DNA from: WHSW01 sp963842795
GTDB taxonomy: Bacteria > Actinomycetota > Thermoleophilia > Solirubrobacterales > 70-9
Direction: 5' to 3'
Length of the DNA: 64,000 nucleotides
Assembly (NCBI GenBank): GCA_963842795.1
Contig: CAWJHV010000041.1
Coordinates: 186,001 to 250,000 of the forward strand
Part shown: positions 1-9,143 of the stretch, piece by piece
Layout: each line of letters starts with the position of its first letter
How positions within the stretch are numbered: position 1 is the stretch's first letter
The notes under the pieces: model-generated
Told to the model about the DNA's origin: nothing
The model's database searches: none
The model's input: the letters and a program-made list of their open reading frames with translations, nothing else
Position numbers and translations under genes: made by a program

Positions 1-2127
1 GCGCCGTTCGGACGACTGCTGCTGGCGCTGGCGGCGGTCTGCGCCGGCGCCTGGGCCCTCCGCCTGATCTCGACTCGATTCGGCCGCCGCTCGGGCCTCC
101 GGCCCGCCGCCTGGGCGATCGCGCTGGTGACGCTCGCGGCCGCGCTCATGCTCGCCGGGTTGCCGGCCAGGCTGCTGCTGCCGACGCACTGGGGCGAGCT
201 CGGCTCCGGGATCAGCGCCGGGGTTCAGGGGATCGAGGAGGTGAATCTGCCCTACCGCGGGGGCGATGTCTGGATCAGGCTGACGGTTGCGCTCGCCGCT
301 CCGGCGGCGATCGCGGTCGCCGGCGCGGTGGCCTTCTGGCCGACCGGACGCCGGCAGCGCCGCCGGCTCGTCGCCCTCGCGCTGCTCATCGTCGCCTACG
401 CGGTCGCCATCAGCCTGGACCGGCCGGGCGGCGACCTGATCCTGGGTGTGCTCCTGCTGGCGCTCTCGGCGAGCTGGCTCTGGATCACCCGCCTGCGGGG
501 CTCGCAGCGGGCGCGGGCGCTGGCGCTCTCGGTCGCCGCGGGAGTGGTGGCCCTCCCGATCGCCGCGAGGCTCGACTCCGGGCCGCTGCTCGATTACGAA
601 TCGTGGGACATCTTCGGCAGCGCCTCCGACGTCAGCTTCGAGTGGGACCACACCTACGGACCGCTCGACTGGCCGCGGGAAGGGGCGACGATGCTGACCG
701 TGCACAGCGCGACGCCGCTCTATTGGAAGGCGAGCGTGCTCGACCGCTTCGACGGCTTCGCCTGGGAACGGGCGAAGACCGAGGATCCGCTCGCGGTGCT
801 CGAGCGCCAGGCCCGCTACGAGACGCCGAACGGCGTCCTTCGCCGGCGCCATCCCGAATGGCTGACCTCGGCGCGGTTCGAGGTCGACGGGCTCGAGAGC
901 CCGTTCGTGACCGGGACCGGGGCGACGGTCGCGACGCGCGGCCTCACGACGCCCAGCCGCAGCGCCGACGGGACCGTGACCAACCTCGGCGGCCCGCTGA
1001 TCGGCGGGACCGACTACGCGGTCACCGCCTACGTCCCGCGGCCGACGCCCGGCGAGCTGCGGGAGGCGCCCCCGACCTACCCCGCCAGGCGCTTCGGGGG
1101 GGCGACGCTGGTCGGCCTGCCGAACTCGTTCCAGCCCGGGTACGCCGTCGCGATGCCGCTCTGGGGCACGCGCGACCCCGAGGCCCGCGACCGCGTGCTC
1201 GCCTCCCCGTACGCCGACACCTATCGCCTCGCGCGCTCCTGGACGGCGAACGCGCCCACGCCGTACGCGGCGATCCGCTCGATCGAGGACCACCTGCGCC
1301 GCGATTACGCATACGACCCGAACGTGCTCCGTCACACCTACCCGCTCGATTCCTTCCTCTTCGAGGACCACGCCGGCTACTGCCAGCAGTTCGCCGGGTC
1401 CATGGGGCTGATGCTGCGCATGATCGGCATCCCCAGCCGGGTCGTGGCCGGGTTCGCCCCAGGCACCCGCCATGCCGACGAGGGCACCTTCGAGGTCCGC
1501 GACATCGATGCCCATTCCTGGGTCGAGGCGTACTTCCGCGGCATCGGCTGGGTGACCTTCGACCCCACGCCGGCCGCCGCCCCCGCCGGATCGCAGAGCC
1601 TGCACGGCGAGCTCGCCGGGACCCGCGGCCCGGCGCCGGAGCCCACCATCGAGGAGAGCAGCGCCGGCGGCAGCTCCGAAGCCTCCACCGCGGCCGGGGT
1701 CGCGGCCGGCGGCGACGGCGGCGGAGCGTGGCCGTGGATCGGGCTTGTCGTCGCTGCCGCCATCGCCGCCGTCACGGCGCTCGGGACGATGGCGTTCGTC
1801 CGCCGCCGCCGAGCGCTGGCGGCCGGGGACCTCGCCGACCGGCAGGTGAGCGAGCTGCGCTCGGCGCTCGAGCGTCTCGGCTGGCAGCTGGATCCGGACG
1901 TGACGCTGCTCGAGCTCGAGCGCCGCTTCACGGCCCCGGGGCGGGCGCCGCTCCGCCGCTATCTGGCAATGCTCCGCCGGCATCGCTACGCGGCCGAGCC
2001 CACGGCCCCGCCTGGGCCGGCCGAGCGTCGCGCGCTGCGAGCCGCGATCTCCTCCGGCAGCCTGCGCCGGCGGCTCCTCGGCCTGCTCGCGCTGCCTCCG
2101 GGCGGTCCGTCCGTCCCGCGTCCGTGA
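1..2127 (+). CDS. Transglutaminase-like membrane protein (TgpA/DUF3488-type), 5' end outside window
   Basis: The frame is open from base 1, so the N-terminus lies outside the window; 708 residues are visible. The first part is a series of hydrophobic segments. A transglutaminase-like core follows, with Cys461 in GYCQQFA, His505 in DAHSWVE and Asp521 in TFDPTPA, the usual Cys-His-Asp triad order. A further membrane segment lies near residues 577-600, after a Ser/Gly/Ala-rich linker. The Arg-rich C-terminal tail resembles DUF4129. Proteins of this architecture are membrane anchored with the papain-like domain outside the cell; substrates are generally unknown. The stop overlaps the GTG of the next gene (GTGA), implying translational coupling. 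Confidence 0.85.
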   Translation, partial: APFGRLLLALAAVCAGAWALRLISTRFGRRSGLRPAAWAIALVTLAAALMLAGLPARLLLPTHWGELGSGISAGVQGIEEVNLPYRGGDVWIRLTVALAAPAAIAVAGAVAFWPTGRRQRRRLVALALLIVAYAVAISLDRPGGDLILGVLLLALSASWLWITRLRGSQRARALALSVAAGVVALPIAARLDSGPLLDYESWDIFGSASDVSFEWDHTYGPLDWPREGATMLTVHSATPLYWKASVLDRFDGFAWERAKTEDPLAVLERQARYETPNGVLRRRHPEWLTSARFEVDGLESPFVTGTGATVATRGLTTPSRSADGTVTNLGGPLIGGTDYAVTAYVPRPTPGELREAPPTYPARRFGGATLVGLPNSFQPGYAVAMPLWGTRDPEARDRVLASPYADTYRLARSWTANAPTPYAAIRSIEDHLRRDYAYDPNVLRHTYPLDSFLFEDHAGYCQQFAGSMGLMLRMIGIPSRVVAGFAPGTRHADEGTFEVRDIDAHSWVEAYFRGIGWVTFDPTPAAAPAGSQSLHGELAGTRGPAPEPTIEESSAGGSSEASTAAGVAAGGDGGGAWPWIGLVVAAAIAAVTALGTMAFVRRRRALAAGDLADRQVSELRSALERLGWQLDPDVTLLELERRFTAPGRAPLRRYLAMLRRHRYAAEPTAPPGPAERRALRAAISSGSLRRRLLGLLALPPGGPSVPRP

Positions 2128-2747
2128 CCGCCCGGGCGCCGGCGCGACCCGCGGCGATCGCACCGGGCATCTGGCGCTGGACCGCCGACCATCCGGGCTG
2201 GACCCCTGGCGCCGCTCGTGACAGCCCGGCCGACTGGGACCGCGCGGTCGGCTGCCTGCTCTGCGAGGTCGAGCGGGCGGCGGTGTTCGTCGACGCGCTG
2301 GTGCCCGTCGACGAGCCCCGCTTCTGGCGCTGGGCCGACGGCCGGGTCGCCACCGCCGAGCGCTGCCTGGCGCTGACCACGATCGGCTTTCACCGCCGCA
2401 GCCGCGAGGTCCTCGTGAGCCGCTACGGCGCGGCGACCTCGCGGGCGCGACGCGCGCTGCCGGCGGGGCTCGAGCCGATCCGGCTCAGCGGCGCCGGGGA
2501 GACGATGTTCTGGCTCGCCGGCGAGCGCGCCCTGATCGCCGGCGATCGGATCCTCGGGGCCCCGGGAGGCGGGCTGCGCCTCTGCCCCGACTCGTGGCTC
2601 GGCTACCTCGAGAGCGGGCTCACGCGGGACGGCCTGCGCGAGCTGCTGCGACCGCTGCTCGAACACCCGATCGAGCGCGTGCTCGTCTCCCACGGGGAGC
2701 CCGTGCTCTCGGGCGGTCGCGACGCGCTCGCGGAGGCGATCGGATGA
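2124..2747 (+). CDS. Metallo-beta-lactamase-fold-like protein lacking the zinc motif
   Basis: A 207-residue protein whose GTG start overlaps the previous stop by four bases. The segments LTTIGFHRRSRE, AGERALIAGDRI and VLVSHGEPVL follow the order of metallo-beta-lactamase-fold hydrolases. The canonical HxHxDH zinc motif is not present; the position where it would fall reads TTIGFHRRSR. It is probably a degenerate or divergent member with altered metal binding or none. It is coupled to the VOC gene downstream by an ATGA overlap. The family assignment rests on pattern only, and the substrate is unknown. Confidence 0.55.
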   Translation: MTARAPARPAAIAPGIWRWTADHPGWTPGAARDSPADWDRAVGCLLCEVERAAVFVDALVPVDEPRFWRWADGRVATAERCLALTTIGFHRRSREVLVSRYGAATSRARRALPAGLEPIRLSGAGETMFWLAGERALIAGDRILGAPGGGLRLCPDSWLGYLESGLTRDGLRELLRPLLEHPIERVLVSHGEPVLSGGRDALAEAIG

Positions 2748-3166
2748 GCGCCGCACCCGGCCCCGGCGAGCTCGCCGGCGTGCTCGAGACCTCCCTGTAT
2801 CACTCCGCTTCGGAGACGGAGGCGATCGAGGACTTCTACGCCGGCTCGCTCGGGCTGCGGGTGGTCTCGCGGTGGAAGGGGGCGCTCGCGATGCGGGTGG
2901 GCGCCGGGGTGCTGTTGCTGTTCGAGCGCGAGTCGCTCGCCGAGCGCGACGGCCCGATCGCCGACCATGGCGCAGCCGGCGCGGGCCACACCTGCCTGCT
3001 GGCGAGCAGCGCCGGCGAGTACGAGGCCTGGCGCCGGCGAATCGAGGGGCTCGGGATCGAGATCACCCACGAGCAGGAGTGGGACACAGGACGCCGCTCG
3101 TTCTACTTCCGCGATCCGGCCGGCAACCTGCTCGAGATCGCCGACGGCGACCTGTGGCCGAGCTGA
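2744..3166 (+). CDS. VOC (glyoxalase/bleomycin resistance) family protein
   Basis: A 140-residue single-domain protein starting at an ATG that overlaps the upstream TGA. The N-terminal half has the YHSASETEAIEDFYAGSLGLRVV pattern of a first beta-alpha-beta-beta unit (YHSASETEAIEDFY, then LGLRVV). The second unit ends in FYFRDPAGNLLEIADG, a very characteristic VOC C-terminal strand with a candidate metal-binding Glu. These proteins bind a divalent metal and act on diverse small substrates; nothing here identifies the substrate. It sits in the middle of a tightly overlapped gene string (2124-4197). Confidence 0.85.
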   Translation: MSAAPGPGELAGVLETSLYHSASETEAIEDFYAGSLGLRVVSRWKGALAMRVGAGVLLLFERESLAERDGPIADHGAAGAGHTCLLASSAGEYEAWRRRIEGLGIEITHEQEWDTGRRSFYFRDPAGNLLEIADGDLWPS

Positions 3167-4197
3167 CGCTCACCGGGCGCGAGCTCAACCGGGCGCTGCT
3201 CGCCCGCCAGCTGCTGCTCGAGCGCAGCCGCGCCTCGCTGCCGAAGGCGGTCGAGCGGATCGCCGGGATCCAGGCCCAGTACGCGCCCTCGATGTACGTC
3301 GGGCTCTGGTCGCGGCTGGAGGGACTCGAGCGCGACCAGCTCACCCGCGCGCTGGAGCGGCGAACGCTGGTCCAGGGCACCTCGCTGCGATCGACGATCC
3401 ACCTGTTGACGCCGGGCGACTGGTGGACGTTCGCGAAGGCGAGCACCGACGAGCGCCGCGAGCAGTGGCTGCGCTCCCGCCGCGGGACGGCCGACGCGGC
3501 CGGAATGGCCGCCGCGGCCAAGCGCGCCCGCCCGCTGTTCTCCGATCCGCCGGTGGCGCGCAAGCTGCTTCAGGAGACGGTCGGCCTCGGGGCTCCGGGG
3601 ATCTCCGGGATCAACGCCTGGCTCTCCCTGGTCCGGGTGCCGCCCTCGGGCACCTGGGACCGCCGCCGGGCCGACCTGTTCGCGCTCGCGGGCGACTGGA
3701 TCGGACCGCCGCCGCGTGTGCGCAAGGCCGAGGCGACGGCGGAGCTCGTGCGCAGCTACCTGCGCGGCTTCGGCCCTGCGACGGCGACCGAGATCAACGA
3801 GTGGTCCGGGATCGGAGTCAGGGCCGTGCGCGCCGCGCTGGCGAAGCTCGAGCTACGCCGGTTCCGGACCGAGGACGGCGACGAGCTCGTCGACCTGCCG
3901 CGCCTCCCGCTCCCCGACCCCGAGATCCCGGCGCCGGTGCGCTTCCTCCCGGTCTGGGACGCGACCCTGCTCGTCCACGCTCGCCGGACCCAGATCCTTC
4001 CCAAGGAGCACCGGCCGAAGGTCTTCAGCACCAAGACGCCGCAATCCGTGGCCACATTCCTAGTCGACGGACAGGTCGCGGGCACCTGGCGCTACGAGAA
4101 GGGGCGGATCGAGCTCTCGCCGTTCGGGCGTCTGGGGCGGGACGACCGTCGCGAGCTCGAGGCTGAGGCCGAGCGGCTGGCGGAGTTCCACGCCTGA
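3154..4197 (+). CDS. Winged-helix protein of the AlkZ/HTH_42 family
   Basis: A 347-residue protein. GTG at 3154 is chosen because it overlaps the preceding gene by only 13 bases and precedes the conserved LTLTGRELNRALLARQ start. The N-terminal region carries GIQAQYAPS, with Gln40 and Gln42 forming the QxQ motif used for catalysis by AlkZ-type DNA glycosylases that unhook bulky or cross-linked alkyl lesions. Further family-like blocks are GTSLRSTIHLLTPGDWW and FLPVWDATLLVHARR. No biosynthetic cluster is adjacent, so a general repair role (AlkX/YcaQ-like) is likelier than self-resistance. Function is inferred from family. Confidence 0.7.
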   Translation: MAELTLTGRELNRALLARQLLLERSRASLPKAVERIAGIQAQYAPSMYVGLWSRLEGLERDQLTRALERRTLVQGTSLRSTIHLLTPGDWWTFAKASTDERREQWLRSRRGTADAAGMAAAAKRARPLFSDPPVARKLLQETVGLGAPGISGINAWLSLVRVPPSGTWDRRRADLFALAGDWIGPPPRVRKAEATAELVRSYLRGFGPATATEINEWSGIGVRAVRAALAKLELRRFRTEDGDELVDLPRLPLPDPEIPAPVRFLPVWDATLLVHARRTQILPKEHRPKVFSTKTPQSVATFLVDGQVAGTWRYEKGRIELSPFGRLGRDDRRELEAEAERLAEFHA

Positions 4198-4220
4198 CGT
4201 GTCCGAGCCGGCTTGACCGC

Positions 4221-5339
4221 CTAGACCGCCGCGAGCGCGCGCTCGAGGTCGTCCCAGAGGTCGTCGACGTGCTCGCAGCCGACGGAGAGCCGGAGCAGGT
4301 TCTGCGGCACCGCCCGCTCATCCGGGTAGCGGCCGCGGCGCTCGATCAGGGTCTCGACGCCGCCGAGGCTGGTCGCGTTGGCGATTCGCCGCACGCCCGC
4401 GCACACGCCGTCGGCGGCCGTGGCGCCGGTGCCGACCTCGAACGAGACCACCGCCCCGAAGCCGCTCATCTGGCGGGCTGCGAGCTCGTGGCCGGGATCG
4501 CTCGGGAGGCCGGGATAGCGCACGCGGGAAACCGCCGGGTGGCCGGAGAGCCGGCGCGCGAGCTCTGCAGCGTTCTCCTGCGCCCGCTCGACTCGCAGGG
4601 CGAGCGTGCGGACCCCGCGCAGGCCGAGGAAGGTCTCGAACGGCCCGGGCACGGCGCCGGTCAACTCCCGCCGCTCGGCCAGCGTCTGCCGACCGGGCTC
4701 GCCGGTGACCACCACGCCGAGCAACGCGTCGGCATGGCCGGCGAGGTACTTGGTCGCGGAGTGGACGACGAGGTCCGCGCCGAGCCCGAGCGAGTCCTGG
4801 AGCAGCGGGGTGGCAAGCGTCGCGTCGACGGCAAGCCGCGCGCCGCGCTCGTGGGCGGCGGCCGCGAGGGCCGCCAGGTCGGTGATCCCAAGTAGCGGGT
4901 TGTTCGGGGTCTCGGCCCAGACGAGCGCCGCCTCGCCGATCGCCGCGATCGCCGCTTCGGTATCGGTCTGGTCGATGAGGGTCACCTCGAGCGCGCCGAC
5001 CGCGCTGCGCTCGGCCAGCAGCCTGCGAACACCGAGGTAGCAGATCTCCGGGGCGACCACGCGGGCGCCCGGGCGCAGGCCGTCGAAGATCGCCGCCGCC
5101 GCCGCCATCCCGGAGGAGAAGGCGACCGCATGGCCGCCCTCGAGCGTCCCGACGACCTGCTCGAACGCCTCGATCGAGGGCGACGCCTCGCGGATGTACT
5201 CGTACTCGCCGCCCTGCCGGTAGGTGGTCGAGAGATGCAGCGCGGGGTTCACCGGCTCCCCGTCCGCGAGATCGCGACCCGCCTCCACGCACAGCGTCTC
5301 CGGGTGCGGGGAGCTCAGCCGTCTTGTCGTGTCGGTCAA
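4221..5339 (-). CDS. Cys/Met metabolism PLP enzyme (cystathionine gamma-synthase/lyase family)
   Basis: A 372-residue fold-type I PLP enzyme. The PLP lysine is K197 in VVHSATKYLAGH; the upstream FSSGMAAAAA and WAETPNNPLL motifs bind phosphate and pyridine ring as in MetB, MetC and MetY relatives. Length matches the family. The first possible start is TTG at 5339, because an in-frame stop lies 16 bases upstream and no ATG or GTG precedes the conserved VEAGRDLADGEPVNP block. Whether it acts as synthase, gamma-lyase or beta-lyase cannot be told from sequence. It is convergent with the winged-helix gene. Confidence 0.88.
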   Translation of the reverse strand: MTDTTRRLSSPHPETLCVEAGRDLADGEPVNPALHLSTTYRQGGEYEYIREASPSIEAFEQVVGTLEGGHAVAFSSGMAAAAAIFDGLRPGARVVAPEICYLGVRRLLAERSAVGALEVTLIDQTDTEAAIAAIGEAALVWAETPNNPLLGITDLAALAAAAHERGARLAVDATLATPLLQDSLGLGADLVVHSATKYLAGHADALLGVVVTGEPGRQTLAERRELTGAVPGPFETFLGLRGVRTLALRVERAQENAAELARRLSGHPAVSRVRYPGLPSDPGHELAARQMSGFGAVVSFEVGTGATAADGVCAGVRRIANATSLGGVETLIERRGRYPDERAVPQNLLRLSVGCEHVDDLWDDLERALAAV

Positions 5340-5403
5340 CCCGCGGGCGAGTCTAGATCGGCCGGCGACTTGGACGCCCGTCGACTAGGGTCGGTCCGGG
5401 TTC

Positions 5404-6576
5404 GTGACGACCACCGACGCCACCCTCGACGCCGCCGTCCCGCCGCCGCCCCCGACCGTTGCCGACGTCGAGCGCATTGCCGCGCTCACCGACCCTGTGG
5501 CGCGCAACCTCGAGATCACGCAGTGCTACTCCGAGCTCTCGCGGGCGTTGGCCGTGCGCACCGGCGGCGGATCCGCGAACTGGTGCACGTTCGCCACCTG
5601 GGCCTCGAAGCAGGCCGGCGAGACGATCCGCAAGGAGGACTTGGAGCGGGCGTTCGAGCGCCTGTTCGGCCGCTCGGCCTCGGTCGCGAACCTGTTCGAC
5701 GCCGCGGTCGGCGCGATCGCCGGGCCGAGCGCGGGGCGGGGCCCGCAGCCCGTCCGAGATGCGATCTGGACGGCCCTGGAGCCGAGCTCGGCCTTCGACC
5801 GCGCGAGCGACGCCGTCGCTCGTGGCAACCGCAAGGTCTTCGACGAGATCGGCCGGGAGTTCGCACGGTTCCTGGCGCTGCCGACTGCCGGCGGGGCGAT
5901 CGATCCGGCTGAGTTCGAATCATTTCTGGCGAGCCTGCGACCGGGCGATCCGCCCGCGGGCCAGCGACACCTGAGGCAGGCGTTCACCGCCTACGAGGCG
6001 GCGCTCGGCGAGAGCGATGCGAAGGCGCGCGCCGAGCTCATGCTGCTCGCCAACCTGGCCATCGGCTGGCACGAGCAGACGCGTCTGCAACCGGATATCG
6101 CGGCGGCGCTCGACGCGGCTTTCGAGGAACCGGTGCGGCTCCGCCGTGACCTGTTGGGGCAGCTGCTGCGCCTGCGCGTCGGGTCCGCGTTTCACCTCCT
6201 GCTCGGGCTGGTCCCGGGCCGCTCGACCTCTGTGAAGTCAATCCTCGACGAGCTCGACCGCGCCGTGAAGCGGATCGCCCATGAGGCGATCACCGAGCTG
6301 CTGATGACGCTCGCCCTGCCCGGCGAGGTCCTGAACCTGGGTCGCGACGTGCCAGGTGCGTTCCCCGCCGACCTGGAGACGATCGCCAACTCCGACCTGC
6401 GGGCGATGCTCGGCGCGGTCGACCCAACCCCGGACACGACCCAGGGCAGCGGCGCCGACGACTGGTCGATGTTGACCGAGCGCATCCACTTCATCGCCGA
6501 CCTCTTTCGCGTCTACCAGGAGCGCACCGCCCTGTTCGGCGACCCCTTCACACCCGAACGGGCGACGCGAACATGA
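5404..6576 (+). CDS. Conserved hypothetical protein, 390 aa
   Basis: It starts at GTG 5404, just downstream of the divergent PLP enzyme gene, and is soluble and mostly alpha-helical. Notable blocks are NWCTFATWASKQAGETIRKEDL near residues 60-80 (NWCTFATWASKQAG, then ETIRKEDL) and MLTERIHFIADLFRVYQ near the C-terminus. I recall similar proteins of unknown function in other bacteria, but no catalytic motif is visible. Its stop overlaps the methyltransferase start (ATGA), so the two are probably co-translated. Confidence 0.8.
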   Translation: MTTTDATLDAAVPPPPPTVADVERIAALTDPVARNLEITQCYSELSRALAVRTGGGSANWCTFATWASKQAGETIRKEDLERAFERLFGRSASVANLFDAAVGAIAGPSAGRGPQPVRDAIWTALEPSSAFDRASDAVARGNRKVFDEIGREFARFLALPTAGGAIDPAEFESFLASLRPGDPPAGQRHLRQAFTAYEAALGESDAKARAELMLLANLAIGWHEQTRLQPDIAAALDAAFEEPVRLRRDLLGQLLRLRVGSAFHLLLGLVPGRSTSVKSILDELDRAVKRIAHEAITELLMTLALPGEVLNLGRDVPGAFPADLETIANSDLRAMLGAVDPTPDTTQGSGADDWSMLTERIHFIADLFRVYQERTALFGDPFTPERATRT

Positions 6577-7394
6577 CCCGGCCGTCGAGCACCCGGCCGC
6601 GCATGCCCTGGACCGACGAGCATCGGCCGATCAACCGGCTCTCTCACGAACGACGGTACGCGCTTCTGCGTCTGTGGGAGTCGATTCCGCGCCCAAGCGA
6701 CCTGCGCGACCCGACCGGATACCTGGAGGCGATGCGGCTTCACCGGAGGCTGCGGGACGAGTACACGGTGCTTTTCCCGCTCCGGGCGCGGAGTCTGTTT
6801 CGCCTCGCGCGGCGAGTCGAGCGCGAGGGGATCCCGGGCGCCTTGGTCGACTGCGGGACCTGGAACGGCGGCTCGACCGCGCTGATGTCGGCGGGCGCTC
6901 CGACACGCGAGGTCTGGGCCTTCGACTCCTTCGAGGGGCTTCCGACGCCCGACGAGCGCGATCTGGGGCGTGCTCCGACGGAGGCAGACGTCGAGGCCTA
7001 CACAGGCCATTTCGCCGGCAGCGAGGAGAAGCTTCGCGAGGCCGTGGCGCTGGCGGGTGGCAGCGAGCGCCTGCATGTGCGCAAGGGCTGGTTCGCCGAC
7101 ACCCTGCGTCCAGCGGTCGACGAGGTCGGTCCGATCGCCGTGTTGCACTGCGATGGCGATTGGTACGACTCGGTGACCGACGTGCTCGAGAGCTTCTATC
7201 CCTCGGTGGCCGATGGTGGCTACGTCGTCGTCGACGACTATCAGATGCTCCCAGGCGCCTTCGACGCCACCAACGACTATCGCGCCCGCGTCGGCGACAC
7301 CGGCGAGATCGTTCGCGTCGACCACTACACCGGCGCCTTCTGGCGCAAGGCGAGCCCCATCGCAGACCGCCCGCATACGCCACAGCGGAGCTGA
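6573..7394 (+). CDS. TylF/macrocin-O-methyltransferase family SAM-dependent methyltransferase
   Basis: A 273-residue class I methyltransferase. The SAM-binding glycine loop is VDCGTWNGGS, followed by an acidic strand WAFDSFEGLP. The metal and catalytic region CDGDWYDS and VVVDDYQ are typical of TylF relatives, which methylate sugar hydroxyls in a Mg-dependent way. It is coupled to the hypothetical protein upstream by ATGA. No glycosyltransferase or polyketide genes are nearby, so the acceptor is unknown. Confidence 0.85.
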   Translation: MTRPSSTRPRMPWTDEHRPINRLSHERRYALLRLWESIPRPSDLRDPTGYLEAMRLHRRLRDEYTVLFPLRARSLFRLARRVEREGIPGALVDCGTWNGGSTALMSAGAPTREVWAFDSFEGLPTPDERDLGRAPTEADVEAYTGHFAGSEEKLREAVALAGGSERLHVRKGWFADTLRPAVDEVGPIAVLHCDGDWYDSVTDVLESFYPSVADGGYVVVDDYQMLPGAFDATNDYRARVGDTGEIVRVDHYTGAFWRKASPIADRPHTPQRS

Positions 7395-7412
7395 TTTTGT
7401 AATGCGGCTGGA

Positions 7413-9122
7413 ATGAGTGATGATGGGGCGGTCTTGTCCGGCCGTCGGCTCGTCCCGAGTGCCCTGGGCGCCACGGTGGCCCTGCTGCTCTTCGCGCCGG
7501 CACCGGCGCTCGCGGACGACCCCGTCCTGGGTTCCGCGAGCTACCCGGACCTGACGACCTACAGCTGCCACACGGACCCGATCACGATCTATCCGGGGCA
7601 GAACCTGAACCTCTACGGGACGACCAAGACCTGCCCCAACGCCGCCAAGGTCAGCGGCCCGGGCGAGGCCGGCGTGTTCAATCCCGGCTCCGCCGAGGGC
7701 TACGTGACCAGGTTCAAGCCGAGCATGGTCGAGGTCCACGACGACGGCTCGCTGACGACCCCGAGCGTTTGGGACCTGCATCTCCATCACGTCGTCTGGC
7801 TGGGGCCCGGCGTCGGCTACGGGACGGGCGAGGAGAAGACCGAGTGGAAACTGCCGCAGGGATACGGCTTCAAGGTCGACGGAGACCAGACCTGGGGTCT
7901 CAACTACATGATCCACAACCTCACCGCGACCGGCGGGCGTCAGGTGGAGATCACCTGGGAGATCGACTGGGTGCCCGAGACGACCCCGGCGCGCACCGAC
8001 ATCAACCCGCTCAGGACCATCGGGCTCGACGTCGCCGGGACGCCGCAGCTCTATCCGGTGTTCGACGCAGAGCGGGGCTTCGACACCAACGGTGACGGCC
8101 TCTACACCTTCCCCGACGAGGTCCCGGCCGACCCCAACGCGCCGGGCTTCGAGGAGCGCAGCAACGTCAGCAGCGCCGCCCGTTGGACCGTGCCGTCGGG
8201 CGGGCGCACGCTCGTCTGGGCCGTCGGGCACCTCCATCCCGGCGGCCTCTACATGGACATGAAGGTCTCTCGCGACGGGCCCGACGCCGGCTCGACCGCG
8301 GGCGACGACCCCTCGGAGGTCAGGCCCCTGTTCAGATCCGACGCCCACTACTACGAGCCCGCGGGCGCCGTGAGCTGGGACGTGGCGATGACCGCCACCC
8401 GCCCCGATTGGCGTGTCCACCTCAAGGCGGGCGACGTGGTCTCGATCAACGCGACCTACGACATCCACAAGGCGTCGTGGTATGAGTCCATGGGGCTCTT
8501 CCCGCTGGAGGTCAGCACGGCCGACGACCCGCTGGCGCGGGACCCCTTCGACGACGAGGCCGCGGTCAAGGCGATGTACGACGCGGGCGGCATCCTCACC
8601 CATGGCCGTCTGCCCGAGAACATCGACAGCAAGGCGAGCAAGGACCTGAAGCTCGCCGACCCGCGGAAGCTCCGCAGCAAGGGCCGCCGGGTGCCGAAGG
8701 GCGGGCTGCAGATCGACGGCTTCGGCTACGGGGTCGGCGGCTACTCGGCGTTCCGGGGCTTCCCGACCCCCAGGATCCGCCCCCCGGTGATCAAGCCGGG
8801 ACGCAGCGTCACCTTCACCAACATCGACGCGCTGCCGTCGATGTCGGACACCGAGCAGGTCTGGCACAGCATCACCTCCTGCCGGGCGCCGTGCAACCGG
8901 GGCTCGGGGATCGGCTACCCGCTCGCCCAGGGACCGATCAAGTTCGACTCCGGCCAGCTCGGCTACGGGACCGCCCTCAGCTCCGAGGTGACGACCGGCT
9001 CCAACGTCTACACCACGCCCCCGCTGACCAAGCCCGGCAAGACCTACAGCTACTTCTGCCGCATCCACCCGTTCATGCGCGGATCGATTCGAGTCGCCGG
9101 CGGCAAGCCCAAGCGCCGGTAG
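7413..9122 (+). CDS. Secreted copper-type protein: PHM-like N-terminal region plus cupredoxin domain
   Basis: A 569-residue exported protein with a signal peptide ending near APALA-DD (residue 34). The N-terminal half contains DLHLHHVVW (H123, H125, H126) and later VGHLHPGG, which recall copper-binding histidine clusters of peptidylglycine/dopamine monooxygenase-like folds. An EF-hand-like loop DTNGDGLYTFPDE lies between them. The C-terminal ~120 residues form a plastocyanin-like domain: VWHSITSC supplies a His, and YFCRIHPFM supplies the Cys, His and Met of a type 1 copper site. Function is unknown; extracellular redox is inferred. Confidence 0.7.
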   Translation: MSDDGAVLSGRRLVPSALGATVALLLFAPAPALADDPVLGSASYPDLTTYSCHTDPITIYPGQNLNLYGTTKTCPNAAKVSGPGEAGVFNPGSAEGYVTRFKPSMVEVHDDGSLTTPSVWDLHLHHVVWLGPGVGYGTGEEKTEWKLPQGYGFKVDGDQTWGLNYMIHNLTATGGRQVEITWEIDWVPETTPARTDINPLRTIGLDVAGTPQLYPVFDAERGFDTNGDGLYTFPDEVPADPNAPGFEERSNVSSAARWTVPSGGRTLVWAVGHLHPGGLYMDMKVSRDGPDAGSTAGDDPSEVRPLFRSDAHYYEPAGAVSWDVAMTATRPDWRVHLKAGDVVSINATYDIHKASWYESMGLFPLEVSTADDPLARDPFDDEAAVKAMYDAGGILTHGRLPENIDSKASKDLKLADPRKLRSKGRRVPKGGLQIDGFGYGVGGYSAFRGFPTPRIRPPVIKPGRSVTFTNIDALPSMSDTEQVWHSITSCRAPCNRGSGIGYPLAQGPIKFDSGQLGYGTALSSEVTTGSNVYTTPPLTKPGKTYSYFCRIHPFMRGSIRVAGGKPKRR

Positions 9123-9143
9123 CCGTAGCCATAGGCTTTCTCC

